DNA of 64,000 nt from Otatea glauca (GCA_036346275.1 CM070721.1:8134452-8198451), one strand, 5' to 3'. Positions 33,767 to 45,038 are shown, numbered from the stretch's first letter. Numbers and translations are program-made. Notes: generated from the letters alone by a model not told the origin.

Positions 33767-33981
33767 GGACAAAGATCCTTGACAGTTAGAATGGGGACTG
33801 TCAAGTTTACAGTCTCATTCAATCAAACCGTTGGATGAGCGAATCGGTGGTTTAGATCGGTAAAAACGGATGCTACAGTGTTTTGCTACGGTAACCAAAA
33901 ATCGCATCGCTTTTCGATCAACCGGTTGAATAGGATTGCAAACTTGGCAGTCCCTATTCTAACTGCACAGGATCCTTGTCC
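33767..33981 (+). mobile_element. Mutator-like MITE with 9-bp target duplication
   Basis: Long inverted ends: GGACAAAGATCC, CAGTTAGAATGGGGACTG and CAAGTTTACA on the left pair with TGCAAACTTG, CAGTCCCTATTCTAACTG and GGATCCTTGTCC on the right. The flanks AATAGATCC (33758-33766) and AATAAATCC (33982-33990) match at 8 of 9 bases. 215 bp, non-coding. Confidence 0.8.
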
Positions 33982-34476
33982 AATAAATCCACTACCTTAC
34001 AAAGTAATCCTAGTGAATGTGCTTATGAAACTAGATATTAGGAGAGACGGTAAGGGGGAGGAAAGAGATTGGTCAGAACGTGAATGACGGAGATAGGGAA
34101 GGGCTTGCCATATCTCTAAGAAGTGTTATGCCCGTATGAATTGGAATTGAAATGAACTCTTAATAATGTAAAAATAATAATTAAACAGGTTCGGGTTCAT
34201 AATACACACTTCTGTTTAGTGACGTAATTGAGGCACCTGCACAACTTTATAGATGTATGGTGCAATTTAGTGTGTTTAAATCCACTATAAATAAATTCTA
34301 AAAGTCACTCTAAAAATTTGACACTTTTCCCTATAAAACTTAACAATAGTTTAATTCACTTAAAATGTGTCATAAAACTGATATATTTGAGGACTTAATA
34401 GCATATGATCATTGCCAAAAACGAAAAAAATTCTATGGTAACATACCCCACGATCGGACGGCTACCAGAAGCATCC

Positions 34477-34695
34477 TCACGTGAGGTACGCCCCGTAGAA
34501 GCTGTTCTTCAGTGTACCAGCATGCGCTGCCGTGGTAGCATCACCGCGTGGGTCGCTGACACGCAGGTTCGCCGGGGCGTCGGCTCGCACGGACGCCATT
34601 GCCGCTGCCGCCGCAGATGCATCCCAAAACCAAAACGCGAGCAAAATGAGGGAAGCAACGGCGAACCGGCAGCTCCTCCTCGGCCACTCCGCCAT
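34477..34695 (-). other. Small ORF with signal-peptide-like start
   Basis: A 72-codon minus-strand frame starting MAEWPRRSCRFAVASLILLA, with a hydrophobic core and an alanine-rich run (ASAAAAAMA) resembling a secretory signal and cleavage region. A TATA-like TGTATATAACG lies about 40 bp upstream (about 34735). After the leader there is no homology I know. It could be an isolated first exon, possibly of the decayed GLR copy, or a chance frame in GC-rich DNA. Confidence 0.22.
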
Positions 34696-34974
34696 TTTCG
34701 CCTCGAGCTCAAGCCATGATGCATTCGTTATATACAGTACAAATGAGCTGAATTAGCACGCGATAACGCGAGACGTACGCCACACCTGCACCTTGCCTGA
34801 AAATTTAGTGGCGGTGGCGCGGTGCAGCCGAGTCAGAATGTCATTTTCTGCAGAGTTTCGTGAGGCGCAGGACCTCTAGCTAACCAGAGCTAGCTAGCGC
34901 ACATTGCCAGAGACTGACCCTTTCCAAACACTCTGGCACAGAAAAATTACACGGCAAACAAACGCGTCAATGCG

Positions 34975-35028
34975 TCATGCATGGCATCACCTTCCAAGTT
35001 CTCATGGCATCACCTTCCAAGTTCTCAA
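34975..35028 (+). repeat. Perfect short tandem duplication
   Basis: ATGGCATCACCTTCCAAGTT plus CTC occurs twice in a row (from about 34980 and 35003). Confidence 0.85.
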
Positions 35029-35319
35029 GGCTATGGTACGGTTCATACTCTGAATCATTGGACTTCGAAGATCGACACACAGAACGGTTCGTACAAGTGA
35101 GTAAGTCGGTCAGTCTTCTCTGCAGACTGCAGCTCTTCTTGATAACCAAAATCTTTCAGAGCTGCACCTGCATGCATGAATTACGAGGCATGCATACTGC
35201 TGGCCTTGAGCAGCAGTACATTCATGCGAGTGCGACTCGCTCCAAAATGCCGAGAAATGTCTCTGGCTAAGCTTCCGCGACGCATTTGGCTGCCGCATAC
35301 TCTTGCAGATGAATGATGG

Positions 35320-36715
35320 TATGGTGCGCAATTGCGCAGAAGCTTAACGGGTGGGGCTGACAATTCCTTCACTTTCAGAATTTCAGGGTTATACCGTTCA
35401 ATGTCCGGTCTACAGACTTGAAAGTAACATGGTCTGTTTTCGTTGTGCATTTTGGAAATTTGCCCACTTACTAAGATCGTTTCCGTTGAAAATTCCAAAG
35501 CATGTATGGTTTAGTCTAGTGTGGAACATAGGTCAACTATTCAACTAGATTGGTTGTAAAGACTATCAAGCAAAATTGGTCGAGCTCGTGAGCTGGTCGT
35601 GCATGATCATGAGCTAGTCGTACATGACCAATAACTAGTGTGAATGACTATTACCTGATCATGATTATGATTAATTGGTCATGAATGACTATCATCTCCT
35701 TGTTTTTCTAACTGTATATTTCTCTTTTCTTTTGTTTGAGCTTGTCAGGAGCAGTTATAAATACCATTATTTGATTTGAATTAACAGTTACAAATAAATT
35801 AATTTATATTAATGGTGTTAGTTACTAGAGATTAATTACGTCCTTAAAATGACCTAGAGACGTCCAGGTTCAAAAGGACACGAATCTCTCCATTCAGTTT
35901 CGCATCTTCGTCCTCCTCTGGTGAGTTGTGTTGGAGGGTTGAGCCGCTAAACTTCGTCAGCCTTTCTTCTCGGCATGCACCCAAAAGGAATGAAGAGGGA
36001 TCCCCAGACCATTGTCGCAGAGAAAAGCTGTACTGGGCAGCAATAAGGTTTCTGAGTAGCGCACATCTACGCAACCGCTTGCTTCATTGTTTCATCTACG
36101 TTCTACACTACATCGAACTTGTAACTCTTCCTGTTCTTCAACAAGCTAACTGTAAGTCGTTTGTTTCACCGATCGACTCTTTTATATAATGTTCTTAAGC
36201 ATAACTCGAAGCGTAATGTGTTGCCTGCTGTTAGTGTTAATTTATGTATCACTAGTTATTTACAATATTCACCTCACTATAAAATCTGGAATTAAAATAT
36301 TACTTTTCCAACGATGCAGTTGCTGAGTTGCTAGAAATTTGAGGTCTAGGAACCAAAACGAAAAGTAAGACGAGAGAGCAGAAAAGTTCTGCAACATTCA
36401 GTGACACATATCAAGACGAAAATTAACTTTTATTTCGGTATCTAGGTAAAACGAACTGCGCTACTAGCTTCCTTTGTATCAACGGGCTCTGGTTAGATAC
36501 TTTGATTTGATCTAACAATCACATATCATCTGTTCCTATTTGTTTCCCAGTAGCTGTATCAAACAGTGCGAAAATAACAGTAATTAAACCTCTCTCACCA
36601 TGCAGTACTACAAATATCACCAATTTAGAGTCTTAGCACAGCTTACAATTAACTTAAAGGAACAGAAGTGACATCTTTTTGATGCCCCATGCATACTCCT
36701 ACTACAAGTTACAAG
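35320..36715 (-). repeat. Duplicated GLR 3'-flank, copy 3, split by an insertion
   Basis: 35320-35390 matches the flank of GLR-B (27185-27247), and 36323-36710 matches both that flank and the longer flank of GLR-A (4880-5290). The homologous order resumes after about 930 bp (35391-36322) that are absent from the other copies. The receptor exons that should follow at higher coordinates are not found, because a copia element begins at about 36.76 kb. It is therefore the remains of a fourth GLR locus. Confidence 0.68.
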
Positions 36716-36758
36716 ATTTAACAGGAGAAAGAGAATACAATCCCGTGCAACCACCATG

Positions 36759-36768
36759 CTGGGCTAAC

Positions 36769-36808
<40 letters not shown>

Positions 36809-36928
36809 CCATGCAGGTACAACAGAGATCCTACAAAAACGGCAGTAGTTGCCGAGAGCTGCGCTACGCCCTGAAGAATAGGGAATAGGTTACAGGAAAA
36901 CTAAGTAAACAAAACACAATTCTTAACA
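36759..36928 (-). repeat. Short 3' LTR of the split copia element
   Basis: On the minus strand a polypurine tract (GATTGAGGGGGAC) is followed by TGTTAAGAATTGTGTTTTG, a good LTR start at 36928. The far end is uncertain; TAGCCCAGCA near 36759 is a candidate. A (TA)n tract lies inside at 36770-36805. Confidence 0.45.
36770..36805. repeat. (TA)n microsatellite
   Basis: About 18 uninterrupted TA units. Confidence 0.95.
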
Positions 36929-36941
36929 GTCCCCCTCAATC

Positions 36942-39172
36942 TCAAGCTACTAGATTGATATTGTGTCGAACTAACGCTAATTGTCTTGCTGTAATTGGTT
37001 TTGTAAAAGCACCAGCAATTTGATCTTGACTTGAGATGAACCTGATCTCTGATGCTTTGCATGCAACTCTTTCACGAACAAAGTGGTAGTCGATCTCTAT
37101 GTGCTTTGTTCTCGCATGGAACACAGGATTTATCGACAAATAGGTCGCTCCTAGATTATCACACCACAAGCATGGCGCTCTGGATTGGAATACTCCAAGC
37201 TCTCCAAGCAATGATTGAATCCAAACAACTTCGGTTGTTGCATGCATTAGCTAACGCTTTATACTCAGCTTCGATGCTTGACCGTGCAACTATTGCTTGC
37301 TTCTTGGCACTCCACGATATGAGATTAGATCGAAGAACACAACGAATCCACTACTTGATCTTTGATCATCTCGACAGCCAGCCCAATCAGCATCTGAGAA
37401 GGCACTCACCAATTCAAACCTTGATCTGTTAACCGAGAGACCATATTCAACAGTGTACTTGAGGTATCTGGATATCCTCTTCACAGCTGTGAGATGCAAT
37501 GATGTGGGTGAATGAAGAAATTGGCACACTCGATTCACAGAGAAGGTGATGTCAGGCCTAGTCAATGTGAGATATTGTAGAGCTCCTACAATACTTCTGT
37601 ACTTAGTTGCATCTTCAAGAGAAAGCTGAATACCTTTAGTTCTTGACAGCTTTTATGTTGTGGTCATTGGTGTTGTAACTGGCTTACATTTTTCCACATT
37701 CATCTTCTTCAAGAGTTCTTGTGTGTACTTGTACTGAGTAAGTACAATACATGTAGCTAACTTTTTTACTTCAATTCCCAGGAAGTAGTGAAGGTCCCCT
37801 AAATCCTTCATGGCAAAGTCTGCTTGCAGCTTTTGAAGCAATTTGCTCACTGTCTGATCAGAGGAACCGGTGGCAATAATATCATCGACATAAACAAGCA
37901 TGTATATTGTCAGCCCATTATGATTATATATGAACAAAGAGTTGTCAGCCTTTGAAGATACAAACCCCAGCTCAAATAGTTTGGAACTGAGCTGTGAGTG
38001 CCATGCCTTCGGTGCCTGTTTTAACCCATATAATGCCTTGTTCAGCTTGCAGACCATTTGTGGATATTTTGAATACTCAAACCCAGGTGGCTGCTTCACG
38101 AAGACTTCCTCTTCTAGAATGCCGTGGAGGAACACATTCTGAACATCTCCCACTGTCTTAATCTCCATCCTTTCGAGATTGCTAATGAAAGGACGAGGCG
38201 AATGGTTGTTGTTTTGACGACTGGACTGAATGTATCGTCATAATCTATCCCATATTGCTGCTTGAATCCTTTATCCACTAGACCGGCATTGTATCGATCT
38301 ATTGATCCATCTTCATTCTTCTTGACTTTAAATACCCACTTGCAATCAATCAAGTTCATGCCTTTCTGAGGCTGCACCAGATGCCAAGTATCATTTTTTT
38401 AGAGCTGAATATTCAGTCTCCATCACCTATCTCTAGTTAGCATCTTCCAATGCTGTCCTGTGATCTGTCGGTTCAATGATTGTAGCTCCAGCATATCTTA
38501 CTGTACCATCATTCCATCCTTGAGACGAGTCCTCATGGGATGCATTTTCACTGCCTCAGCATCGTTATTTTGCATTTGTTCAGCTACTTCACCTGTACCA
38601 GATTTGAAACAGTATTTTCAGGTTCTGGTTCGGATGTATATTCTGAAGGTTCAGATTGCTGCTGCATTATAACATTAGATGGAGCATTGTCATGCATATT
38701 CTCTAATTGATCACTAATCACAGATTCACTGGGAAGCATAGGACTGGATGATAACAAATTGGGCAAAAGAACCTGGTCGGCTATGTACTCAACTTGGGTG
38801 ATCTGAGAGGTTTCAGAAAAAGGAAAGACATGCTTATAGAAGATCACATCCCTAGAAATATATACTCTACCACTAGAAGGATCAAGACATTTATACCCCT
38901 TATGCAAATTACTATAACCCAAGAATACGCATCTTTTTGACCGAAATTGGAGTTCATGGGCATTGTAAGGCCTCAGGTTGGGCCAGCAGGCACAACCAAT
39001 GGTCTTCAGGAGAGTGTAGTTGTGTTTTGCACCAAGAAGAATTTCTAAAGGGGTTTTAGAGTTTATAACCTTACTAGGGGGTCTGTTTATGAGATAAGCA
39101 GCCGTTTGGAAGGCTTCATTCCAGAATTTTAATGGCATACTATCTGCAGCAAGGAGTGATAAGCCTACCTGA
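36942..39172 (-). pseudogene. Copia integrase C-terminus, reverse transcriptase and RNase H
   Basis: Minus-strand frames in order: 39138-38584 (MPLKFWNEAFQTAAYLINRP, CRVFLGYS-like KRCVFLGYSNLHKGYKC, the integrase C-terminal region); 38377-38114 (IDCKWVFKVKKNEDGSIDRY, DYDDTFSPVVK, RT fingers); 38168-37653 (ALYGLKQAPKAW and the catalytic MLVYVDDIIATGS at about 37890); 37565-37290 (ADWAGCRDDQRSSSGFVVFF) and 37247-36942 (HIEIDYHFVRERV, RNase H and the C-terminus). Frameshifts separate the blocks. A gypsy LTR interrupts the frame at 39173, and a matching upstream piece lies at 45039-45306. Confidence 0.87.
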
Positions 39173-39830
39173 TGTAGAATTGTTCCCGATCTTTCGATGA
39201 GAGCGACAACTTCGATTTGGTGGAACTAACTTTGACGATCCGACTACAATGTACGACGACAATGTGCCTTAGCAATCGCTAAATAAACTCTTGAGGGTTA
39301 TTGATCTTGCCGTGGGCACGATCAACCTGAACACAAGGTTCAATTCCTGCAAGCAACCGAAGAACAAGCAAGAACGATAGTAAAAGCAATCTGAAATTGC
39401 AAACAAAAATTGAGGCTCACGATAAAATAGATCACAAAGGTGGGGTTCTGCAAAGTAGTCTCAACAGGCGATCATTCGACACGTCTAGAGGACAATGTAG
39501 TTTGGTCCTAGGCTAAAACTATGCTCAACAAAAACCCAAATGTCTAAGACGGCGGCTACTGAGTATATGAGAGGGAAGGATATGAGAGGGTCAAGCTAGG
39601 ATTGTATGCGGCTAGGGGGGTGCACACAACCTAGGCTTGGGCCCGCACACGCTTACAAGGCCTGAAACAACCCAAAACAGTGTTGTAGCACATTGTTTTG
39701 ATGATTTTGGCTGATCCACGATGAATCTAGGGCTGGGACCAGACCCATTGGAAAGATCTCGTTGTAAGCTTTCCAACAAGCACAAGAAGTCCCCCATTGG
39801 ACTTCGTATGAGGGAGATATGCCCGTTTTA
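39173..39830 (-). repeat. 3' LTR of a truncated gypsy element
   Basis: On the minus strand the region after the polyprotein ends with GATCGGGAACAATTCTACA at 39173, a typical gypsy LTR terminus. It joins the copia reading frame exactly there. The start, near 39.8 kb, is estimated from the end of the ORF. Confidence 0.55.
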
Positions 39831-42360
39831 TTGCATGGATGTCTGCTGACTCCGAAGCGAAGTCCTCTTTCCTTCTCTTTGTGGTGCTGCCATCATCTCT
39901 ATTCTTGGTTCCTTGATTTCTATGTTCCATAGCTTATCTCTCGTATACATGCTTGGTCCATCATTCCTGAGTATCAAGTAACAACTTGATTTAGGCAATA
40001 TCAAATCCTTAGCAAAATTAATATTATCCCCTAGGAAAGAAAGTACCTGATAATTGAGTTGACGAGCACGAGCTCTAGTGAGTGATCCTTGTATTGTTGG
40101 AGTAGTGGCAGCAGGTGTTGATGTAGTGGGTGTAACAGTGGTGGAGATGTCCTCATCATCCCCTCCTTCTTGATTCGAAGTTGTCCTCGATAGTACCTCG
40201 TCTTCTTCATCCAAGTATGGCTTTAAATCTGCAATGTTAAATGTGGTACTGACCCAAAACTCTGCAGACAGATCAAACTTATATGCATTATCATTAGTCT
40301 TTTTCAACACTTGAAACGGACCGTCGGCGCGAGGCATTAATTTAGACTTGCGCAAATTAGGGAACCTATCTTTTCTCAAATACAACCAAACAAGATCACC
40401 AGGTTCAAATGTAACATGTTTCCTACCTTGACTACCAGCAAGTTTATATTTAGCATTCATGTGCTCAATATTTTCTTTTGTTGTCTCGTGCATTTTCAGA
40501 AGTAGTTCAACACGTTGTTTGGCATCATAATTAACCTTTTCCGAATATGGGAGAGGCAGCAAATCAATTGGTACACGAGGAATAAAACCATACATAATTT
40601 TAAAAGGGCACAACTTAGTGGTAGAATGCACTGAACGATTATAAGCAAACTCAATATGCGGCGAGCATTCTTCCCACATTTTCAGATTCTTCTTTAAAAC
40701 AACCCTAAGCATTGTGGATAAAGTTCGATTAACCACCACGATTTGTCCATCAGTTTGGGGATAAAAAGTAGTACTAAACAACAATTTAGTCTCCAATTTA
40801 GACCATAAAGTTCTCCAAAAGTGGCTAAGAAACTTAGTATCACAATTAGAAAATATAGTATTTGGCAAACCATGCAAGCGAATAATTTCACAGAAGAACA
40901 AATCATCAATATTAGTAGCATCATCGCTTTTAGACATGGAATAAAATGTGCCATCTTTGAGAATCTAGCCACGATAACAAATATACTATCCCTCCCCCTT
41001 TTCGTCCTAGGCAGTCCTAAAACAAAGTCCAGAGAAATATCCTCCCACGAAATGCTAGGAACAAGAAGCATATATAAACCATGAGGATCAAATCGTGACT
41101 TAGCTGTTTGACATGTAGTGCAGTGAACGACGTAATGCTCGACATCCCTTCTCATCTTCGCCAAAAAAATGAGCAATGAGTATGTCCTCAGTCTTCTTGA
41201 CGTCGAAGTGTCCTATAAGTCCTCCTCCATGGGCCTCCTATAACAACAAAAGACGAACGGAGCTATCTGGGATGCGTAGCTTGTTAGCACGAAACACGAA
41301 TCCATCGTTAACGATAAATTTATTCTAAGTTCATCCTTCTTTGCAATTGAGGAATATTTCTTTAAAGTCAACATCATGCTCATATTGCTTCTTAATTGTC
41401 TCCAAACCAAAAATTTTGAAGTCAAGCTGTGAAAGCATAGTATATCGTCTAGATAATGCCTCAGCAATAACGTTTTCCTTTCCCTTCTTGTGTTTGATCA
41501 CATAGGGAAAAGATTCAATAAATTCTACCCATTTAGCATATGTATGATTCAATTTGCCTTGACTTCTAATATACTTCAAAGATTCATAATCAAAATGGAT
41601 GACAAAGTCATAAATAATGTTGCCATGTCTCTAAAGTCCGATCAAGAGCATATAATTCTTTATCATAAGTTGAATAGTTCAGACTAAGTCCACTAAGCTT
41701 CTCACTAAAGTATGCAATAGGTTTACCTTCTTGCAACAAAACACCACCAAGTCCTATACCGCTAGCATCACATTCTAGCTCAAACATTTTATTAAAATTA
41801 GGGAGCTGTGGTAAAGGAGCTTGAGTTAACTTATCTTTCAAAATATCGAAGGCTTCCTTTTGCCCATCGCTCCAAACGAATGGAACACCCTTCTTTGTGA
41901 GCTCGTTTAGCGGTGCGGCGATGGTGCTAAAATCCTTAACGAAGCGCCGATAGAATCCAGCAAGTCCTAGAAAGCTTCGCACCTATGCGACCGTTTTAGG
42001 AGTCGGCCAACTCTAGATAGCCTCGATCTTGACTTTATCTACTTCAATGCCCTGTGGAGTAACAACATAGCCAAGAAACGAGACTCGATTGGTGCAAAAA
42101 GGTGCACTTCTCGATGTTACCGAACAAACGTGCATCGCGTAGAGCATTAAAAACAACACGTAAATATTTTAAATGTTCCTCCAAAGCCTTGCTATAAATC
42201 AAGATATCATCAAAGTAAACTATTACGAACTTACCAATGAAAACATGTAAAACCTCGTTCATTAATCTCATAAAGGTACTAGGGGCATTAGTCAAACCAA
42301 ACGGCATAACTAACCACTCATATAACCCGAACTTAGTTTTAAATGTTGTTTTCTATTCAT
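39828..42360 (-). pseudogene. Ty3/gypsy pol fragment: RT, RNase H, integrase
   Basis: Minus-strand order: RT fragment (42307-42044, MPFGLTNAPSTFMRLMNEVL and IVYFDDILIYSK with the YFDD-type site), RNase H (41982-41608, LAGFYRRFVKDFSTIAAPLN, ELECDASGIGLGGVLLQEGK), linker (41579-41331, VIKHKKGKENVIAEALSRRY) and integrase (41176-40694, VVHCTTCQTAKSRF; then 40937-39828 with FYPQTDGQIVVVNRTL). The integrase C-terminal GPFQVLKKTNDNAYKFDL block follows. The element is cut within RT at about 42360, where a TAG occupies a conserved tryptophan codon. Gag, protease and the 5' LTR are missing. Several shifts make it inactive. Confidence 0.87.
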
Positions 42361-42576
42361 TTAATGTAGTCTATTCTATAATTAATGGTCTTAAGAGTAT
42401 TTATCCCTTTTCACCACTCCATATAAATTGGATCATTACTTTTAGATTCCATCGAATTGAGTATATGAAACTTGTGTAGTTAATATATACTCATGATAAT
42501 TTAAATTATGTTCGGTTGCCATTCAATCAACAAAGAACTAATCATGTATTGATGGTTCACTTAGTTAATCTTAGGG

Positions 42577-42648
42577 CAATTGAAAGTTCTTGAGTATATG
42601 AAGCATTAGTTGCATTAGTATACTCAAGACACAATTAATCTTTCAATC
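42577..42648 (+). repeat. Large perfect hairpin
   Basis: ATTGAAAG (42579-42586) pairs with CTTTCAAT (42640-42647), and CTTGAGTATA (42589-42598) with TATACTCAAG (42619-42628). The 20-nt loop contains GCATTAG twice. Confidence 0.85.
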
Positions 42649-42689
42649 AATTGTCTTTGGGTTGTGCTCAATCGATCTCGAGGGCATCC

Positions 42690-44454
42690 ATTATGTGTTA
42701 ATAGAGTGCAAGTGATGATTGAGACAACCGTGTTTGTTGGACTAACAATCTTTCATGAGTTGTGAAGTAGGTTGAGTCCAAGAAAATAAAGAATCAAGAA
42801 GACGAAGTCAACATGTGTCGATGAGCTTCAAGAGGTTATCCCAAAGTGAAGAAGAAGAGAGGAAGTTCATCATGTGTTGATGAATAAGAAGAGAGGACCC
42901 GGCTTGGAGAGAAGATGATGAGAATCATAAAAGTTCTAAGTGGGATTTCTAGAAGCAAAGGTATAACTAGCTAGGGCTAAAGATGTGTTCTTTGTATTTT
43001 ATCGATCTCGGTGTATGGATTGGAGACCGGGTTGCTAGTTAGGTGTCGTACTATTAAAAGAGGTTGAGTTATTTAGCTTGAGCTTCATCATGTGTTGATG
43101 AACTCAATCCGGTTCACTCTAACTCGCTCTCTTATTTGGTTCTTGCATGAGCTAAGTATTTGCATGTGTTGCAAATAAGGGAGCTCATGCTTGCTTCTTA
43201 TTAAATCTTGATTTGGTTTTGTATAGAGCTATGGATTTGCATGTGTTGCAAAAGGGAGATAGCTTATGCAAGTTGGTTTAAGTGGTTGTTTGTATGGAGC
43301 TAAATATTTGCATGTGTTGCAAATAGAGAGCTCATGCATTGGAGTCTTAGCTTGTGACTTGATCATGTGTTGATCATCACAAAGGCTAAAATAGGTTTAT
43401 TTTTTGTGTTTACAAAATGAGTTTTTGCAAAATATGGTTTAATTGAATCTTATCTTGGATCATGTGAATAGGGTTTGCAAATTAGTTTGATCATGTGTTG
43501 ATCATCATATGGCTCAAAGATATGATCTTGATTGCTCTTGTTTGCAAGATTTATAATTGCAAATGTGTTTTGCAAAATATTGGTGTTCATGCATTTGATA
43601 TTGAGCATGTGACTAGAATTTGCAAATGTGTTTTGCAAAATTATTTTGATCATGAGTTGATCATCACATGGCTCAATATTGGATCTTATTGACTCTCTCT
43701 AGATTGTAGTCACGCTCTTGATCAAGTCTATGTGAGAGATTTCGAGAAATCAGATGTTAGACTTGAATGACTACATTAGAGTATTTGTTTTTGTGATATT
43801 TAAAAATATCTATGGTTGCTTAAATCTTAGAAATAGGTGGAGATTGTATCTCTCGTGATAAGCTTCACATAGAGTCCAAGATCACCTAAATCGGAGTTCA
43901 GAGCAAAAAGTTATGAGTTTTTTAGTAGCTGTAGCAGCAGTATGATCAGACCCACTCCGGTCATACCGGTCGGCAATATGACCGGGGTCAATTCAGTGCA
44001 TTTTTTCTAGAGAAGGTGTATTTTGGCTGAAGGGCAATTTTTGGAGCCCGGTATGACCAGACCCACCTGGTATGACCGGATTTTCTGAGTAACGGCTAAT
44101 TTTTTCTAGCTGTTGGACCGAAGGTCGGTTCTACCGGCCCAAGGGTGGTAGCACCGGGTTTCTTGTGTATTTTTTCCCATTTCCCCCCAAACGGCTAGTT
44201 TTTCTTGTGGAGTCTATAAAAGGAGCTTTGGAGGCTGGTATTTGGGTTTTCTGTGGTTTTAGAGAGTTCATTTCTCTTTGTGATTGGGTAATGCATGTGT
44301 TGCACTCTTTAATTTGTTTTTAAGCTAAGAGTGAACTCTAATTGCATGTGTTGCAATTAGAAGAGGATTGAGAGCCTCTTGTGCATGTGTTGCATTTGAG
44401 GGGAGCCTTGTGCATGTGTTGCACTCGGTGATCACTATTGTACATGTGTTGTAC
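42690..44454 (+). repeat. Array of about 17 hairpins with constant TGTGT spacer
   Basis: Each site is an inverted repeat around TGTGT, with arms that differ between sites but remain complementary. Examples: ATTA/TAAT (42690), TTCATCA/TGATGAA (42866, 43084), TATTTGCA/TGCAAATA (43157, 43305), TTTGCA/TGCAAA (43236), TGATCA/TGATCA (43360, 43488), TTGCAAA/TTTGCAA (43557), TTTGCAAA/TTTGCAAA (43619), TCTAATTGCA/TGCAATTAGA (44337), GTGCA/TGCAC (44410) and GTACA/TGTAC (44440). One site has TGAGT (43653) and one has decayed arms (42808). Some lie inside larger inverted repeats, such as GCATGAGCT/AGCTCATGC around the site at 43157. Confidence 0.9.
44215..44223 (+). promoter_or_regulatory. TATA box of the hairpin-rich LTR
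   Basis: TATAAAAGG after a U3-like region. It places the hairpins at 44292-44454 just downstream of the expected transcription start and the others in U3. Confidence 0.5.
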
Positions 44455-45038
44455 TTGGTGGAGCTCAAGCTAGAGGGCTTGACTTGTTATTCTTGATGTT
44501 TGCCGACACCTAGACGATATGGAGGCGTCGTTGGTTCGGAGACCTTCTCAAAGAAGATTGTAAGAAGGCCCAACGAGTTGTGAAAGTTGGAGTTCACCTA
44601 CCCGGATGGGGAAAAAACTACCGCTAGTGGATTCGAGGTGCTTGGCTTAATTCGTGAATCCGGTCCAATTCGTTTGGGCTTACCTCAACGTGGATTTGGG
44701 GAGACCGGCAAGTCTCCGAACACCACGATAAAACATCGGTGTGTATCTTTGTGTTTGCTTGCAATTCTTATTTATATTGTTGCAATTTACATTCTTAGAA
44801 TTAAATTGCTTGATTGTCTTTAGGATTGCATATTCTTGTTAAAGATATAATTAGCTAGTGCACTTAGTGAACCTAGTTGACTTAGACCCTAATTGTCAAA
44901 ACCATAGTTTATCGCTTCCGCATCTATTATCATTTAGGTTTTGACATAAGGGTACTTATACGAGATTTTAATTAATTGTAGAAGAAATTTTTATAGCCGC
45001 CTATTCACTCCCCTCTAGTTGGCATCCTCGATCTTACA

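Larger units (their letters stand above)
42361..45038 (+). repeat. Probable copia (SIRE/Maximus-like) LTR, hairpin-rich
   Basis: The right end, CTATTCACTCCCCTCTAGTT then GGCATCCTCGATCTTACA, resembles the terminal sequence of rice SIRE-type copia LTRs. A TATAAAAGG box at 44215 is preceded by GGTCATACCGG/CCGG-rich U3-like DNA. No pol frames are present, so it may be a solo LTR. The left end is not defined: it abuts the broken gypsy RT near 42360. It contains the hairpin array described separately. The lineage name is inference from recall. Confidence 0.5.
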
